Source of the DNA: Eleusine coracana subsp. coracana | Lineage: Eukaryota; Streptophyta; Magnoliopsida; Poales; Poaceae | Direction: 5' to 3' | Length of the DNA stretch: 64,000 nucleotides | Assembly (NCBI GenBank): GCA_032690845.1 | Contig: CM064427.1 | Span: forward strand, 7,203,501-7,267,500 | Shown here: in pieces, positions 1-11,789 of the stretch | How positions within the stretch are numbered: the stretch's first letter is position 1 | How the letters are laid out: the number at the start of each line of letters is the position of its first letter | The notes under the pieces: model-generated | The model's input: the letters and a program-made list of their open reading frames with translations, nothing else | Databases searched by the model: none | Told to the model about the DNA's origin: nothing | Made by a program: the position numbers and the translations under genes

Positions 1-780
1 GGAGTACTGTAAGCCGCATGGTACCAAAGCGTGCTCCTGTCCGTGCGCTATTCTCAGCGTGCCGGCTTCGCATGCCCACCTTCAGTCACGTCGTGAGCCA
101 GAAGAGAAAAGAGAAGGAAAGAAAAAAAAAAGTAAGAATAAAATATAGAATAGATGGAGATGGTTGAATATAATAATATAAGATAGTTGTTATAGAGGAT
201 AGTACAAAGTATGACGGGTGCAGAAAAAATTAATATAGAGAAAAGAATCTTGTTGATTAAGATAAAATATTTTTTAAAAAAAATAAATTTAAAATACCAC
301 AAGTGTGATCAGTTTTATTCTAGATGGCATGATCACTCATCGCCACCAAGTGGCGCAGCCCCACTGCCGACACTCACACGTTCGACAACTACATGGAGCA
401 GTATAGAAGGGAAAAAAAAAAGGTAAGAATCTATGTGGAGCCCCAAGAGTTCCCAGCAAAATAGTATATACTTCTTTCAATTTGCTCCGCAGACATGCAA
501 ATGCCCGTCAACTTGTGCAGCTCTGATTGAGGCAGCAGTACAAATACAGCCGAAGATAACATAAAAATACTGCTCCGCCGATCAACGACGCGCACGTGCG
601 CACGTACAAAGTACATGTACGCAGGCAAGTGTGCATCGTGAGAAAGAAGAAAATACAGACACGTAGAGAGGCACGCACACCAGGCATGTACGTACCGGTA
701 CATAATACACACGCAGCTAGTAGCTCGAGCTCTCTCCCACCTGAGGTCTTGAATAGAGCGAGCACACACACCACATCAGT
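1..780. other. Intergenic, 3' flank of NIP2;2 gene
   Basis: I see no gene here. Bases 110-300 are AT-rich, and two A-rich tracts near 121-131 and 411-421 share the pattern GAARRRAAAAAAAAAARGTAAGAAT, which suggests a small local duplication or a degenerate repeat. Bases from roughly 600 to 821 probably include the 3' untranslated region of the minus-strand aquaporin gene, but I could not place a polyadenylation signal with confidence. Confidence 0.4.
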
Positions 781-821
781 TACAGCCGGCCGCCGGCGGT
801 GAGCCGGTGAGGTATGTATTA

Positions 822-3800
822 TTAGACGGTGTCGAACTCGTCGGCGGCGAGGGACTGGCTCTGCATGCGGCGGAGCTTGAATGAGGAGAGCTTCTGCGGC
901 GCGTCGGCCGGGGCCTCCTCGAAGCGAATGTAGGTGTAGACCCAGGCGCCGGAGAGCGTGCCGATGACGGGGCCGAGGAAGTAGATCCAGAGGCCCGAGT
1001 AGACGTTGCTGGCCACCGCCGGCGCCAGCGTCCTCGCCGGGTTCATTGATCCGCCAGACACAGGCCTGCAAATACCACTCGTGTTCCCCGCGCCTTACGT
1101 TAGCTTAATTACAGCAGTAGGGTGATGAGTCAACAATTTTTTTGTCCTACGGGGCTAATAAGATTTGAGATTGTTCCTATGTAGACTGATGTTGTACATG
1201 TACGTATCTGTGTCTGCGACTCCGTGTCAATGCATGTGTGCTGTATGTTTGCCTGTCAAAAGATGTTCTAATAAATAGTGCCAAAGTTAATGTGGAGGTA
1301 GGTTTCTGGTGTCATTTATACATTTGGAACAAACATTCATAGATGAGCTACCTAAACAACAATGATGGCCAGAGCTGACTGGGTTCAGTGAACCAAGTTA
1401 ACACGAGGCGTGGGTGGCCGGGTGGGTCGTCAGGCCCCCTGCTACACAGCCACAGCAGTGCCAAATCTTTGAAGACGGACGTCATGGTCTTGGAAAAAAT
1501 TGCGGTCCTAATTAAACGAAGCACGCGATTTCTTAGGAGTTACTACTAGTAGCAGCTCATGGAAAGTCTAGCATGTTTTAATCCCTCACGACAGCGAATC
1601 CGTAACAAACCAGCAGGACTAAAAAAGGACCGTTACTAAAAAGGCCGGAGCTGAATTCGCTAATTAAGGTTGGTTCGGTTATTTGCATGTTAGTGTGATT
1701 CTCGGTTCGTTCGTATTACCCTGCGAAGATGGACGTAATGCAAACCGCGGAACCGACTGCTAACCCCGCCAACTCACCGACCTGCAACCAGAGAAACCAC
1801 GCACGTCATCAGTAACGGAAAGAAAAAAAAAATCAGAGCGCGAGTAGTAAAACAAGGGGAAATTGATTAAAACCAGAGCTCAGCATGTAACTCACCGCTC
1901 TGGAGTCCGTTGCGACGGCGCAGGTGACGAACATCATGTTGAATGTGACGACGATCTCGACGACGAGGGCCTGCCAGTGCGGGCCCGAAGGCGTGGTGGT
2001 GCCGATCACTTCGACCGGGTGCAGCACCGCCTTGAGCACGAAGGCCGCGCACATGGCGCCCGTGAACTGAGCCGCCCAGTAGAACGGCACCTGCAACATA
2101 ATTCATTCCCACAGATTAATACCGTAATCAGCTACTAGATCCACCGCGCACGCACGAACACAACCTTGCCGGGGAAGAACGAGACCACCCAAGAAGCCAG
2201 CTGCTACACCACACACGGTGCGCGCAGCTCGCGTCATCACGACGCGACGGGCGCGCACCAAGTTTGCCGGCCTGCCGAACCAGAGGCCAGAGAGCTGTGC
2301 GTGCAAGGAGAGGCGTGTGGTTTAGAAGCAGGATACATCGGAATCTTCCGCCGAAAGGCCGGGCCCCAACAGCTCGGCCGTGGCACGTGCACGCGCGGGG
2401 ACTTAATTTGTAAGCGTGCGACGTGAGCCGCTAATTTGATCTCTCGGGCTCAGGGTTCCCAATCACTCGGATTATATTCCCTCAGGCCTCAGCCATGCCG
2501 GCCGGCTGCCTTTAACCGGCAGACGTCGACGGCCGATGCGTGGCCGAACACGTACGTGCAGCTTTGGTCACGCCATCAACCTGTGAGTGTGGCAACACGC
2601 GAACAACCGAGTACTGCTTCCAAGTTTTCCATATATGTGATCATTGCATGAGCAGCACTTGGCTCTAAAATGGAAAAAGCTCGAGATTGGTACTACTTGG
2701 GTGTGGTTGCAATTAGTAGACGCTAACTAACTAATCAGGGCTTACTTCCTTCGTTCAGGGCAATAATAAGCGTAGTATATACGTACCCCTAATCATTGTC
2801 GGGCAGTTCAGTTGCACGTCAAGTTGCGTTATCCAGGTCTCATCAAATTGTCAATTATATTCCTTCTGTATTCGAGATTAGGTTCGGTTCTGTTGTCTGA
2901 GGTTGTGTATGGTTCACATGCTGCGCCAATCGAGCTCGGCTTGTTTGTTGCCAATAATGTCCGGTTTCATTCGGCTGCCGCTGCATGCTACCGACCTGAC
3001 ACCCTGACTGGGAAATTAACAAGGCCCCTCCTCCCATGGAGAACAGATAAGCTCATGCAAAATACTCTGTATGTACGTGTCAGGTTGTGCACAAATATGG
3101 AATCTGTTTGATTATGGGCTGATCATGTATCCAGTTGGCCAATAATCGAGCCGTATCCATGAGTAAAGTTTTGTAAGCTTGTACTGGCACATTTATAGGT
3201 GATGACTTTTGAGGCTCTAGAAAAACTGGCAGATTTTTACGCCAGCAGGCCGAGCTCATCTAAGATTTCGCTCAACAGTGACCTCCCGCTTTCTTACGGT
3301 AACTTGGTTTATTTTCAATGGGAAATAAGTGCGTAGCAGTGTGTTGTTGTCGAGAAAGCTAGAGGTAAATTGTAGCCAACAAGTCTTTGATCCGATGGTG
3401 GCAAGCTTAGGTACACATATATACAGCCACACATGACAGCAAAGTCCTACTGAACTCCTATTAACAATCGATACGTACGGACCATGACCCAGCCACAACG
3501 AGCCGATGACGCCATGGAAAACATGATGCCAACACGCTACACGCTGCTCCATCGGTAGCCGAACGAACAAGAAAGAGCGGAGTGGGAGGGAAGAAACCGT
3601 GGAGAAAACTAAAAGAAGGATATAACGCATATGCGTATGTACATACCTGAATCCACGGGAAATGCCGGAAGCAGGCGAAGGAGAGCGTGACGGCCGGGTT
3701 CATGTGCGCGCCGGAGATGTGGCCGGTGGCGTAGATCATGACGGTGACGATGAGGCCCCCGGCCACCGACTGGCCCAGCTGCGAGATGCGCTTGTTGTCC

Positions 3801-4142
3801 TCGCCGTAGATGGACGCCGCCCCGCACGTGACGAATACCAGCAGGAACGTCGCCACCACCTCCGAGATCACCTGCCATCGTCGTATATATCGTGTTCGCG
3901 CACATATGAGCAAACTAGTAGCCAGAAATTTCTTGCTGCTCCTTTGGTAATACTCCCGCCGGTGCCGGTAACAAGCTTATTATTACCTTCTTGAGGAGGT
4001 GAGGCGGGAAGAAGTCGGCGAGGGCCTTCTCCGGGTAATACATGGTGGGGACGACGGAGCCACTCTGCACGGTGGAGAGGTCGTGGATCTCGTTCGAGTA
4101 GTTCACCCGCGAGTTCGTCCGCGACGTGGAGGAGGCCGCCAT
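822..4142 (-). CDS. NIP2-2: NIP2-type aquaporin (silicon channel, Lsi6/NIP2;2-like), 5 exons
   Basis: Plasma-membrane nodulin-26-like intrinsic protein of the group that passes silicic acid (also boric and arsenous acid). Exons on the minus strand: 4142-3987, 3871-3647, 2090-1896, 1781-1720 and 1065-822. All introns are GT-AG and the joined frame gives about 293 residues, normal for the family. The N-terminus carries the NIP2 signature SRTNSRVNYSNEIHDLSTVQ. NPA boxes are present in exon 2 (GAHMNPAVT) and exon 5 (GGSMNPART). The aromatic/arginine filter reads Gly (QSVAGGL), Ser (ITSIFAG), Gly (SGGSM), Arg (NPAR), the GSGR set of silicon-permeable NIPs. Exon 4 is only 62 nt and encodes VGELAGLAVGSAVCITSIFAG, including the filter serine. 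The C-terminus SFKLRRMQSQ...DEFDTV resembles maize NIP2-2, so I prefer Lsi6/NIP2;2 over Lsi1. The start ATG (4142-4140) is the first in frame. It appears intact. Confidence 0.93.
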
Positions 4143-4314
4143 CGCTAGCTTTTCACAATCTCTGGATGCTACCGACCAAGAACAAAGCTCTCGCTCTGAT
4201 CGAGGAAGAAGACCGATGAGTCTTTAGAACAGCTACCTCCGCACAAAGATTGATGAAGCGCTAGCTAGCTGCTGCTTGTTATTGCCTGCCTTCAGCTCGG
4301 AACAAGCACGCGTG

Positions 4315-4322
4315 TATTTATA
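4315..4322 (-). promoter_or_regulatory. TATA box of NIP2;2 gene
   Basis: On the minus strand the sequence reads TATAAATA about 175 bp upstream of the NIP2;2 start codon. It would place the transcription start near 4285 and give a 5' leader of roughly 140 nt. It is a canonical plant TATA motif, but the assignment rests on position alone. Confidence 0.6.
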
Positions 4323-4528
4323 AGTGGACGGCGAGGGGAGGGGAGGTGGAAGGAGGCCACGAGCGAGCCCGAGAGCCGTCCGCGTCGGCGCCGGGTGGAA
4401 GGGGACGGCAAGGTGGTAGGCACTGCGCCGTGGGCTGCCTTTGGGTTTGTGGCTGGCGCGAGGCCAGACCCGCGAGGTGCGTGGCGTGGGGAGGTAGACG
4501 GGAACCGGTTTCCGCAGAAGGACGTGTG

Positions 4529-4550
4529 CAGCAGGCAGGCAGGCAGGCAG
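4529..4550. repeat. (GGCA)n microsatellite in NIP2;2 promoter
   Basis: About five GGCA units lie roughly 210-235 bp upstream of the predicted TATA box of the aquaporin gene. Tetranucleotide repeats like this vary in length between accessions. Confidence 0.7.
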
Positions 4551-4559
4551 CGAGGGCAC

Positions 4560-5244
4560 GGCGCGCGCCTGCACGCTACAAGTAGCTGCTGATGACGGCC
4601 GTAGTCGTATTGTGTACGAGGAGGAAGTTTTAGGACAGAAAGTTACAGCGGCAGTCAATCTACTTCATAGCTGTACGAGTAGCTAGGGCGAGTAGCGTAC
4701 TTATTATGCGGTATATACTGTAGCGTTTGACGAGCTTTCGAGGTTTCCTGCCGACTGCGGTGTGTCAATTGTGGGCCCGCTAGCTGCAAAGTCGTGAGTG
4801 AAGACTAAAAACTATTGTCGCCAGAAATATTTGGGAACGGTTTTGTGTAAAGTCCTGTGTTTTTTTTCCTTGAATTTTGCATGTGTTTAGATAGGTTTGA
4901 AGATTCCTGCACCACCTTGGCTTTGTTCACTAAATATGGAGCTATTTCTAGGTGGGTCAGACATGGGGAGACAACGTCATGCAACCAAGTAGCTATCTAT
5001 CCACTGTCTGTGTTGTTCCACCTTCGGTGATTATTATTTAATCCAGCAATATTCAAAGAATTTTTATTATCTTTTGCTAGACATACTTGGGAGGAAAATT
5101 TGTTGCAAGGTGGGCTTCTAGTTGACTAATAAGATGTACGAGACTGGGGGTGATACAAGCGACCATAATGAGAGGCGACCAAGAGATGGTGTGGCTAGTC
5201 TAGTAGTAGCTTTAGAACATACACCGGTAAGGTTAGAGTCACCA
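4560..5244. other. Intergenic, distal NIP2;2 promoter
   Basis: No coding sequence recognised. The segment is a mixed-composition upstream flank of the aquaporin gene and ends at the target site of the next MITE. Confidence 0.4.
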
Positions 5245-5253
5245 TTGTTTGAA

Positions 5254-5750
5254 GAGAGAATTCTTTCTATGCCATTGAAAATTTACTTGGTTCCTTATTT
5301 GTCATAAAAATATTTGAAGTTCCTTATTTGCCATCAACTTAATTTTTGATACTTCGAATGCCACTTTTCGACAAATTTTGTTCGCTTGTTTCATTGAAAC
5401 ATGTCAGTTTTTGCATATTGCACTAAGAGGTGGCATAATACTATTTTTTAGCATTTTTTGGAAGAATATTGTCACATTTTATTGCTAATATGTGCACTGC
5501 CATCTTTATTTTACCTTTGTTTTGTTTGAGAAATTATATGTAATGATCTTCTCTAAACAACATGCATGTTATTCTGTAGACAATTTCATCTTTAAATGTA
5601 TTATGTAATACTGTTTAGAGGACTAAATTAACAAAAATGACACTAGAGGAATCATAACTTATATATGGATGGCAAATAGAAAACTTTAAATATTTTTATT
5701 GCAAGTAAAGAACCATGTAAATTTTTAATGGCATAGAGGAAAATTCTCTC
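5254..5750. mobile_element. Mutator-like MITE with 9-bp TSD
   Basis: A non-autonomous inverted-repeat element of about 497 bp. The left arm, starting GAGAGAATTC at 5254, and the right arm, ending at 5750, are imperfect inverted repeats of about 95 bp; both contain CTATGCCATT and a segment like AAAATATTTGAAGTT. It is flanked by identical 9-bp direct repeats TTGTTTGAA (5245-5253 and 5751-5759), the target-site length typical of Mutator-like elements. The interior is AT-rich with no transposase, so it must have been mobilised in trans. Confidence 0.85.
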
Positions 5751-5759
5751 TTGTTTGAA

Positions 5760-6328
5760 TGGAATAGGCGCATCATAGTCACATTGGATCACATGACCGA
5801 ACCTACATGGATTCACTAAAATCGATTGACTATGGTGGCACTGGTTAAGCTTAGTATAAATCCACATAGAAAATAAAATTCTCTTCAAGATGGCATTGTA
5901 GAGAAATCAATTGACACCGACTTTTTTTAAAAAAAAGATCCTCTTTTAGTGTTTGATTTGACAGTTGCATTGTAACCTATTTTCTCAGAATGTGCAATGA
6001 TGGTCTGATTTTTTTCCTTTGAATAAAAAAAGGATCGATGCATATATGGCAACCAAAACTGACCCTAAGTTCTAGGCCGTTGTTCCTTGATCCAGTGGCA
6101 TGCATATGCATAGATGTAGACGGCTGCATGATTCTAGCTTCGCGCTACACACGTTCGATGGATCTTATGTATTTTATTCCCATCCAGCCCTGTTGTCAGA
6201 CGGTCATTGGATACCGGAAGGACCGAAGGAGGCGTTCTAATTGGCTAAGATCATCGTTTAAAATAAACCTTAGTATGACCAGTAGGACGCTGAAATCGGA
6301 CAGCCTGAGCATGGACGTGTATCACACA
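5760..6328. other. Intergenic between MITEs
   Basis: I see no gene or recognisable element in this interval. Confidence 0.35.
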
Positions 6329-6330
6329 TA

Positions 6331-6540
6331 CTCCATCCGTCCTAAAATAATTGGTATTTTAACTCTCTTCAGTTGTCTCAAAATAATTGGCATTCTCACT
6401 TCCTAATGCAACTTTCTCTCTTTCCAATACATCTCTATCTCTATCTCTTTACTCCTCGTTTTTTAAGTACCTATCTTTTATACTTCTTCTTAATTCCCGT
6501 GTCAGGCTCCAAAATACCAATTAAATTGGGACGGAGGGAG
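6331..6540. mobile_element. Stowaway-type MITE
   Basis: A 210-bp element. Its left end starts CTCCATCCGTCCTAAAATAA and its right end reads, in reverse complement, CTCCCTCCGTCCCAATTTAA. It is bounded by TA dinucleotides at 6329-6330 and 6541-6542. The terminal motif CTCCCTCCGT and TA target site define Stowaway elements, non-autonomous Tc1/mariner derivatives. It has no coding capacity. Confidence 0.9.
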
Positions 6541-6564
6541 TAGGTATCACCGATCACACATAGT

Positions 6565-6588
6565 ACTCTCTCTCTCTCTCTCTCTCTG
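6565..6588. repeat. (CT)n microsatellite
   Basis: An uninterrupted CT run of about 12 units just downstream of the Stowaway MITE. Confidence 0.8.
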
Positions 6589-6651
6589 GATTTAAATTGT
6601 TGTCTCACTTAATCTTTTTAGTTATATTTGACTATTTATATTATTTTGTTC

Positions 6652-6827
6652 ATATTTGCTAGCTTTCAATTAGCTGAAAGCTTTCAGTCAATGGTTTGCT
6701 ACTTTATGTTTTAATTTTTTTTATAGGATTATCTGTATAATAATTATAAACCATTAGATCTAGATCTAATGGATCAAGGAGATGACTGAAAATTGTCTAA
6801 ACTTTCAGTCAGTTAAAAATTAGCAAG
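6652..6827. mobile_element. Inverted-repeat MITE-like unit, copy 1
   Basis: An AT-rich unit of about 176 bp with ends that form an imperfect inverted repeat. The left end reads TTGCTAGCTTTCAATTAGC and the right end in reverse complement reads CTTGCTAATTTTTAACTGAC; internal GACTGAAA motifs occur on both sides. A second, similar unit starts 252 bp further on. I cannot define a target-site duplication, so the superfamily is unknown. Confidence 0.6.
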
Positions 6828-6903
6828 TTTTTATTTTGTTACGATTTGTTTTATCAGTTGAAACATATCTTATAATTTTATATATTTAAACTAATATTTT
6901 AAC

Positions 6904-7075
6904 ATATTTACTAGCTTTCAATCAGCTAAAAACTTTCAGTCAATAGTTTGTTACTTTGTGTTTTAATTTTTTTTAATTATTTATATAATAATTATAATTA
7001 TTAGATTTAGATCTAATGACTCAAGGAAGTGACTGAAAATTACCCAAACTTTCAGTCAGCTGAAAATTAGCAAGT
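6904..7075. mobile_element. Inverted-repeat MITE-like unit, copy 2
   Basis: Diverged second copy of the unit at 6652-6827 in the same orientation, about 172 bp. It shares the left end (ATATTTACTAGCTTTCAATC), the central ATTAGATTTAGATCTAATG palindrome and the right-hand TTTCAGTCAGCTGAAAATTAGCAAG. The two copies in tandem could come from a tandem duplication or from insertion of one element beside another. Confidence 0.6.
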
Positions 7076-9970
7076 CCCATATTTTAAATAAGATGAATTA
7101 TCAAATATAGTTCAAAAAATCAATGACATCAATCATTTAAATCTGGAGGAAGTACATATCAGAGGTGGTGACTCTGTCCTCTAATGCAGATACAACAATG
7201 CAGACTGATTACAACTTCATTATTGCTGCAAGTAGTAAAAGATCAACTGAGCCTACGTGATAAAGCGCGGCGGCTGGCGTCGACGTTTCGTGATGTCGGT
7301 CGCACACGCACGAGAACAAACACTTTCAAATAAAGTTCGGATATATCGGTTGACCTTGGGTATCAGTTTGACTGCGACTTCGATAAACGCACGCGAGGAT
7401 ACTGTTATTTGTACTCAGTACTCGTACATCCGTAGAGGAAGAGGGGTACAGTTGAGTTCATGCATGAACTGAACTACGGAAGTCTCGATGGGCACATGGC
7501 CCCCGTCCTTTTGCAGGAAGACCAAGAAGTAAACAGTGTGAACGATGTTCAGATCAGCTTGAAATACGAACCCGATGCGACTGACGCGTTTATCATCTCA
7601 AGCAATTAATCGTGGATCCACCAAGATGCAATGCAACGATGCAAGCGATCGTTCCTTCATTTGCAGTTTTGCGCATCCGTCACCACTTCAGAAAGGGGAA
7701 CCGGGGCCTATCAGGCGACGTGAGTCAGGATTGGACTCGTGATTCTGCTGCTATAATAATGTTGATCAGTTTGCAGTAAGTACGGAGAGGCCTAGATAAC
7801 CTCTCCACGTCTCGTGCTTAATTAATCTGATGCTTAGCAAATCAATCTTCGTCTAATGGTCGCCGTTGGGTTGATTAAGCACGCATCCGGCGCGGCGGCG
7901 GACAGACGATGCCACGTTATGCATTGACGAATGCTGCGGCTGGGGCTGGGTTACTTGGTTAGCTTGCAAAGGTTTGGTGGTCGCCAAGGCAACCCCGTTT
8001 TCTCCCCTCCGTTCCGTATCAGTTGCAGTACAGCCCGGGTTTATGGCCTGCAGTGTGCGAGAAGTAAACGAGTCGACGTTCATCTGTTTACTTCAGCAGC
8101 ATCTGACGCTCAAAGGTCTGGTAGTCAGACACTCTTACTGGCAGACTTCTGAGCGAAGCCAATGATTCCAGAATGGAGTACTTCAGTGCAGCCTTTTACG
8201 ACGCCATATGGGCTGGGCACCGAGCACTGCCACTTTTACCAAGTCCTTTCGGTCCTGATCACCTCATGAATTCGCATCGCTCTGCCTCAGCTCTGGGCTC
8301 TAGCCACGTTGAATTCAGCGACAGCCTGGCTTGGACATCATCATGTACAATCTTCAGGATTCATGCTTGTGAATTCCAGAGCATGTTGCTACGTCCACTT
8401 GGTGGCAGGCCGATGGCGGCGGCCATGGATGCCCCTCGGTGACGGCAGGCCAAGATAGAAGACAGAGACCTAAGCTGCCTCTTCGGCTTAATTGTGGTGT
8501 ACTTCTCCATAAAGATTATTGTTACTATACTTCTGCTTCTGTTAACTCCAACTACAAATCTACAACAACTACCAGTAGTAGAGTTAGAGCACTGTTGCTT
8601 GGCCTATGCTAACATTCCCCATATTGATTGCTTTGATGTGATGAAACGATGCAAGACTCGTTACCGGTGTCTGCAAGCGTGGCGATCCGTTCTTCCAACA
8701 GGGAAAACGGATCTGCTGCTACTGTCTTGAATGACCTTACTAGATGCAAGCTATAGTTGTTGGGGGCAGAATAAGCAGAGCCCTTTTTGGTCAAGGGAAA
8801 ATGACTCGGATGTTCAGTAAATTTGCAGGCTTGAGAGTTTCAAGCTGGAATTTAAAGGACATATTTTGTTGATGGACCATTCTTATGTTTATTAGTTGGA
8901 TTTACCCCCTTTTGATTCATTTTTGAGCCACCAATTTCCTTTTCCTAATGACTGATGGCTCCCAGACCTTTCTTTGGGTACTTCAGTAGATCTCTCAGTT
9001 TGCTACTTGCATCAAATATTTGAGCACCGTATATGTCTTTATCCAAGTGATGGAAAAGTCATGGAAATCTAAAACAAAGTGATGGTGGGTATGCAAACAT
9101 CATCACTGGTCACCTTTTGTTTTTTAGAAAAACATCAACGGTCCCTTGTGTAAACTGATGTATGATGAAATGATATTTCTACACTGAAAGTAAGTGAGAA
9201 CACGCTGATGGACTCATCTAGACAATAGGGACGTGCATTTTTTGCAAGCACAGAGAATGTGAAATGATAAACACTATTCATGTGTGGAAGTTGGAGCAAC
9301 AAGTGTCAAGTGCAAGTTTTTTTCCTTTGTCCAGAAGTAAGCTAGCACACACATTCAGAAAAAGGTCAGGCTGAAAACATAAAAACGCACTCACCCTTTA
9401 GAATCCACATGTTTATATCAAAAGTAGTTTAATTCTTGACCTCTTTCCCTTGATAGAGAAAAGATAGTTCCTCCTAAGATGCATTATGGCGTGACACCAC
9501 CACAAGATAGGTGAGATCTTTCTTTTTCTTTCTCCGCCATTATTGTCATAACGACTGGTGATCAACGCAGAGACGAATGCAGGCATCGATGGATCTAGAT
9601 AGCGTCATTAGTTTCATAGTATTTCATCTTTATTATACATGTTGGTACATGTTAAAATGTTTGTTGTACTCAAGAATCATATAGTAGTAATCATTTAGTT
9701 TAATGGTGACAATGACCCCGGTTCAACTTTCTTGGTTTTCCAGGCCCATCAAGGCTTAAATGACGAATGGAGTGGTCTTATACGGATGTTCCAAGGAGTA
9801 CATAGATATTGACAAGTGACTCTTTCCATCTAATGTTTGTAGATTCCTAGAAGCATTATTTATTTGTCACAACATATCTTCCCTAATCGGCCTTGGGGCT
9901 TTGAATCTTACTCTTGGCGCCTCTAGTCAACACCACCCTCCCCGAACTATCCAATGTCACCTGTTTCTTG
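7076..9970. other. Long intergenic stretch without recognised genes
   Basis: Several short open frames occur on both strands (for example 7931-8152 and 8173-8442), but none has a recognisable domain, intron signals or consistent codon use. I treat them as chance frames. No terminal repeats were found. Confidence 0.4.
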
Positions 9971-9971
9971 T

Positions 9972-10454
9972 AAGAGTGAAAAGTATCCGAGATCCTTAAA
10001 CGTTTCTTGTATGTTCACTTGGGTCCATGAACTATGAAAATGATCATATAGGTTGGTGCAATAGAGATGCAAATGCCTTTAAATTCACCTAGTAGCATTA
10101 ACTTGGCTTGACTCAGCACAATTGACGTGAATGCATGCAAATTTTCGTATCACATAAAGGTACGATCATTTTATAATGTTTCTAGTTCATATGAATTAAG
10201 CAAAACTAACACATGGTATCTATTTTTTAGTTCAACATATGGTTGTATATGAATTATTTAATAAAAATCCTGTAATTCCACACTAGAGTCTATCTGACAA
10301 ACCATGTAAGCGGTAATAGCTATGTTAAAGGCATATGAATCTCCAGTGCACCACTTAATTAGATAGATCATGGACCTAAAATGCTGTTTTGAAAGTTTAT
10401 GGACCCAAATGAGAATTTGGAAAAAGCTTAAGTACCCAGGTGCATTTCACTCTT
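9972..10454. mobile_element. MITE-like element with about 75-bp terminal inverted repeats
   Basis: The left end AAGAGTGAAAAGTATCC and the right end, in reverse complement AAGAGTGAAATGCACC, continue as an imperfect inverted repeat for about 75 bp that includes TTGGGTCCAT(G/A)AACT on both sides. The interior has no coding capacity. The flanks give no convincing target-site duplication, so the superfamily and exact borders are uncertain. Confidence 0.65.
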
Positions 10455-11789
10455 CCTGTAAACATTGACAACTATCCCTTGTCGTACTGTTTGACAACAG
10501 TAATGTAGGTTAGCTTCAGTTGATAAAAAAAAATCCTTAGTGGCTGTTACTTTTAGAATGTACACTCCAAGTAAGTACTCCATTGTCGGAAACAAAAACA
10601 GGTATTGGAAACTGGATATGCAGAAAATCAGATACTACTCCACGTTCTGTGATCCGTAGTCATTCGGACATCAAATCTTGCTCAAACCTCTGTTTGTAAA
10701 CGTAAAATTTAAGGGTTACCCACAATTTAAATATCTGCATAAATATCTAGAGGTAAATCACAGAAGCTTATTATTCGGACGTAAAACCACATGAGCTTAT
10801 TGTTGATGTAAAGCGGAATCGTCGTAGCCATCCAACATCCAGTGATCACAAAAGTAATCCAACGTAACTTGGAAATAAACCACCTGATGAGTGAACGGGA
10901 CCAACGTTCAAATGAAAGCTTCCTCGATCTGAAAAACACTCCAGATCAGATGGTCACCTGTCAAGTTGCAGCACACAGTAGCCAGGCCCCTCCTGCATTC
11001 CTGCTGGTGCTTGCCACAGATCGGGCATTATTACTGTTCTCGCCACCACGCCCAACCGCCACGGCTTGCTTTGTCTGCCTCCAAATGCATCGCGATTGGG
11101 ATCATATGGCATGCTCTTCTACAGTGGTCATCGATCCGGCACAGACATCAACTCTACTTTCCCTTCACTGTTGCAAAAGTATTTTCGTTCGGTGGCAGTA
11201 GAGCATGTTCTGTGATGGGCGGCTATCTGAAGCTAGACGCACCTTGGCCACGCAATAATCACCTGCGCGCGGTTTCTGCGGCTGGTGTACAACCTGCAAC
11301 GACCGCTACATTACCTCGTAGCTGCGAGATCGAATTCCATCTACACCACCTGTTCGGTTTCCTTTCTTCTATGTAGCTGATGTGTACATTGCGCGAGATG
11401 TAATGAGCAATGTCGACATGCGTGACGAGCCAGGTGGACCGACGAGGCCCGCCCGATGCGCGCCAGAGGAGGAAAAAGTTTGTCAACGTGACATATGCTA
11501 ACCTGTCAACTTTGTAACTCGTGGTGCTGGCTGAACTGTGATCGCAGTGCAGTGGCTTTGGAAAGCTTTGGGCGAACTTAGAAAGACAGGGCATGCGCGA
11601 CCGCGACATGAAACAATAATGCGGGAGATGTGGTCTTTTTTTTTTTCGAGCAAAATGGGGATTTGCGAGATGTGGTGAAGTACTGAAGTGGCTCGCCCTA
11701 TCCTGTCGTCGTCCAAGATGTGCGCGCGAGATTATATTCACCGTTTCTGTCATGAGTCTCTCGGATCGTGGCGGCCGGCAAGTGACTCG
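10455..11789. other. Intergenic, no recognised gene
   Basis: Open frames such as 10966-11376 (+) and 11259-11753 (-) overlap one another on opposite strands and lack recognisable domains. I could not support any gene or repeat. Confidence 0.35.
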
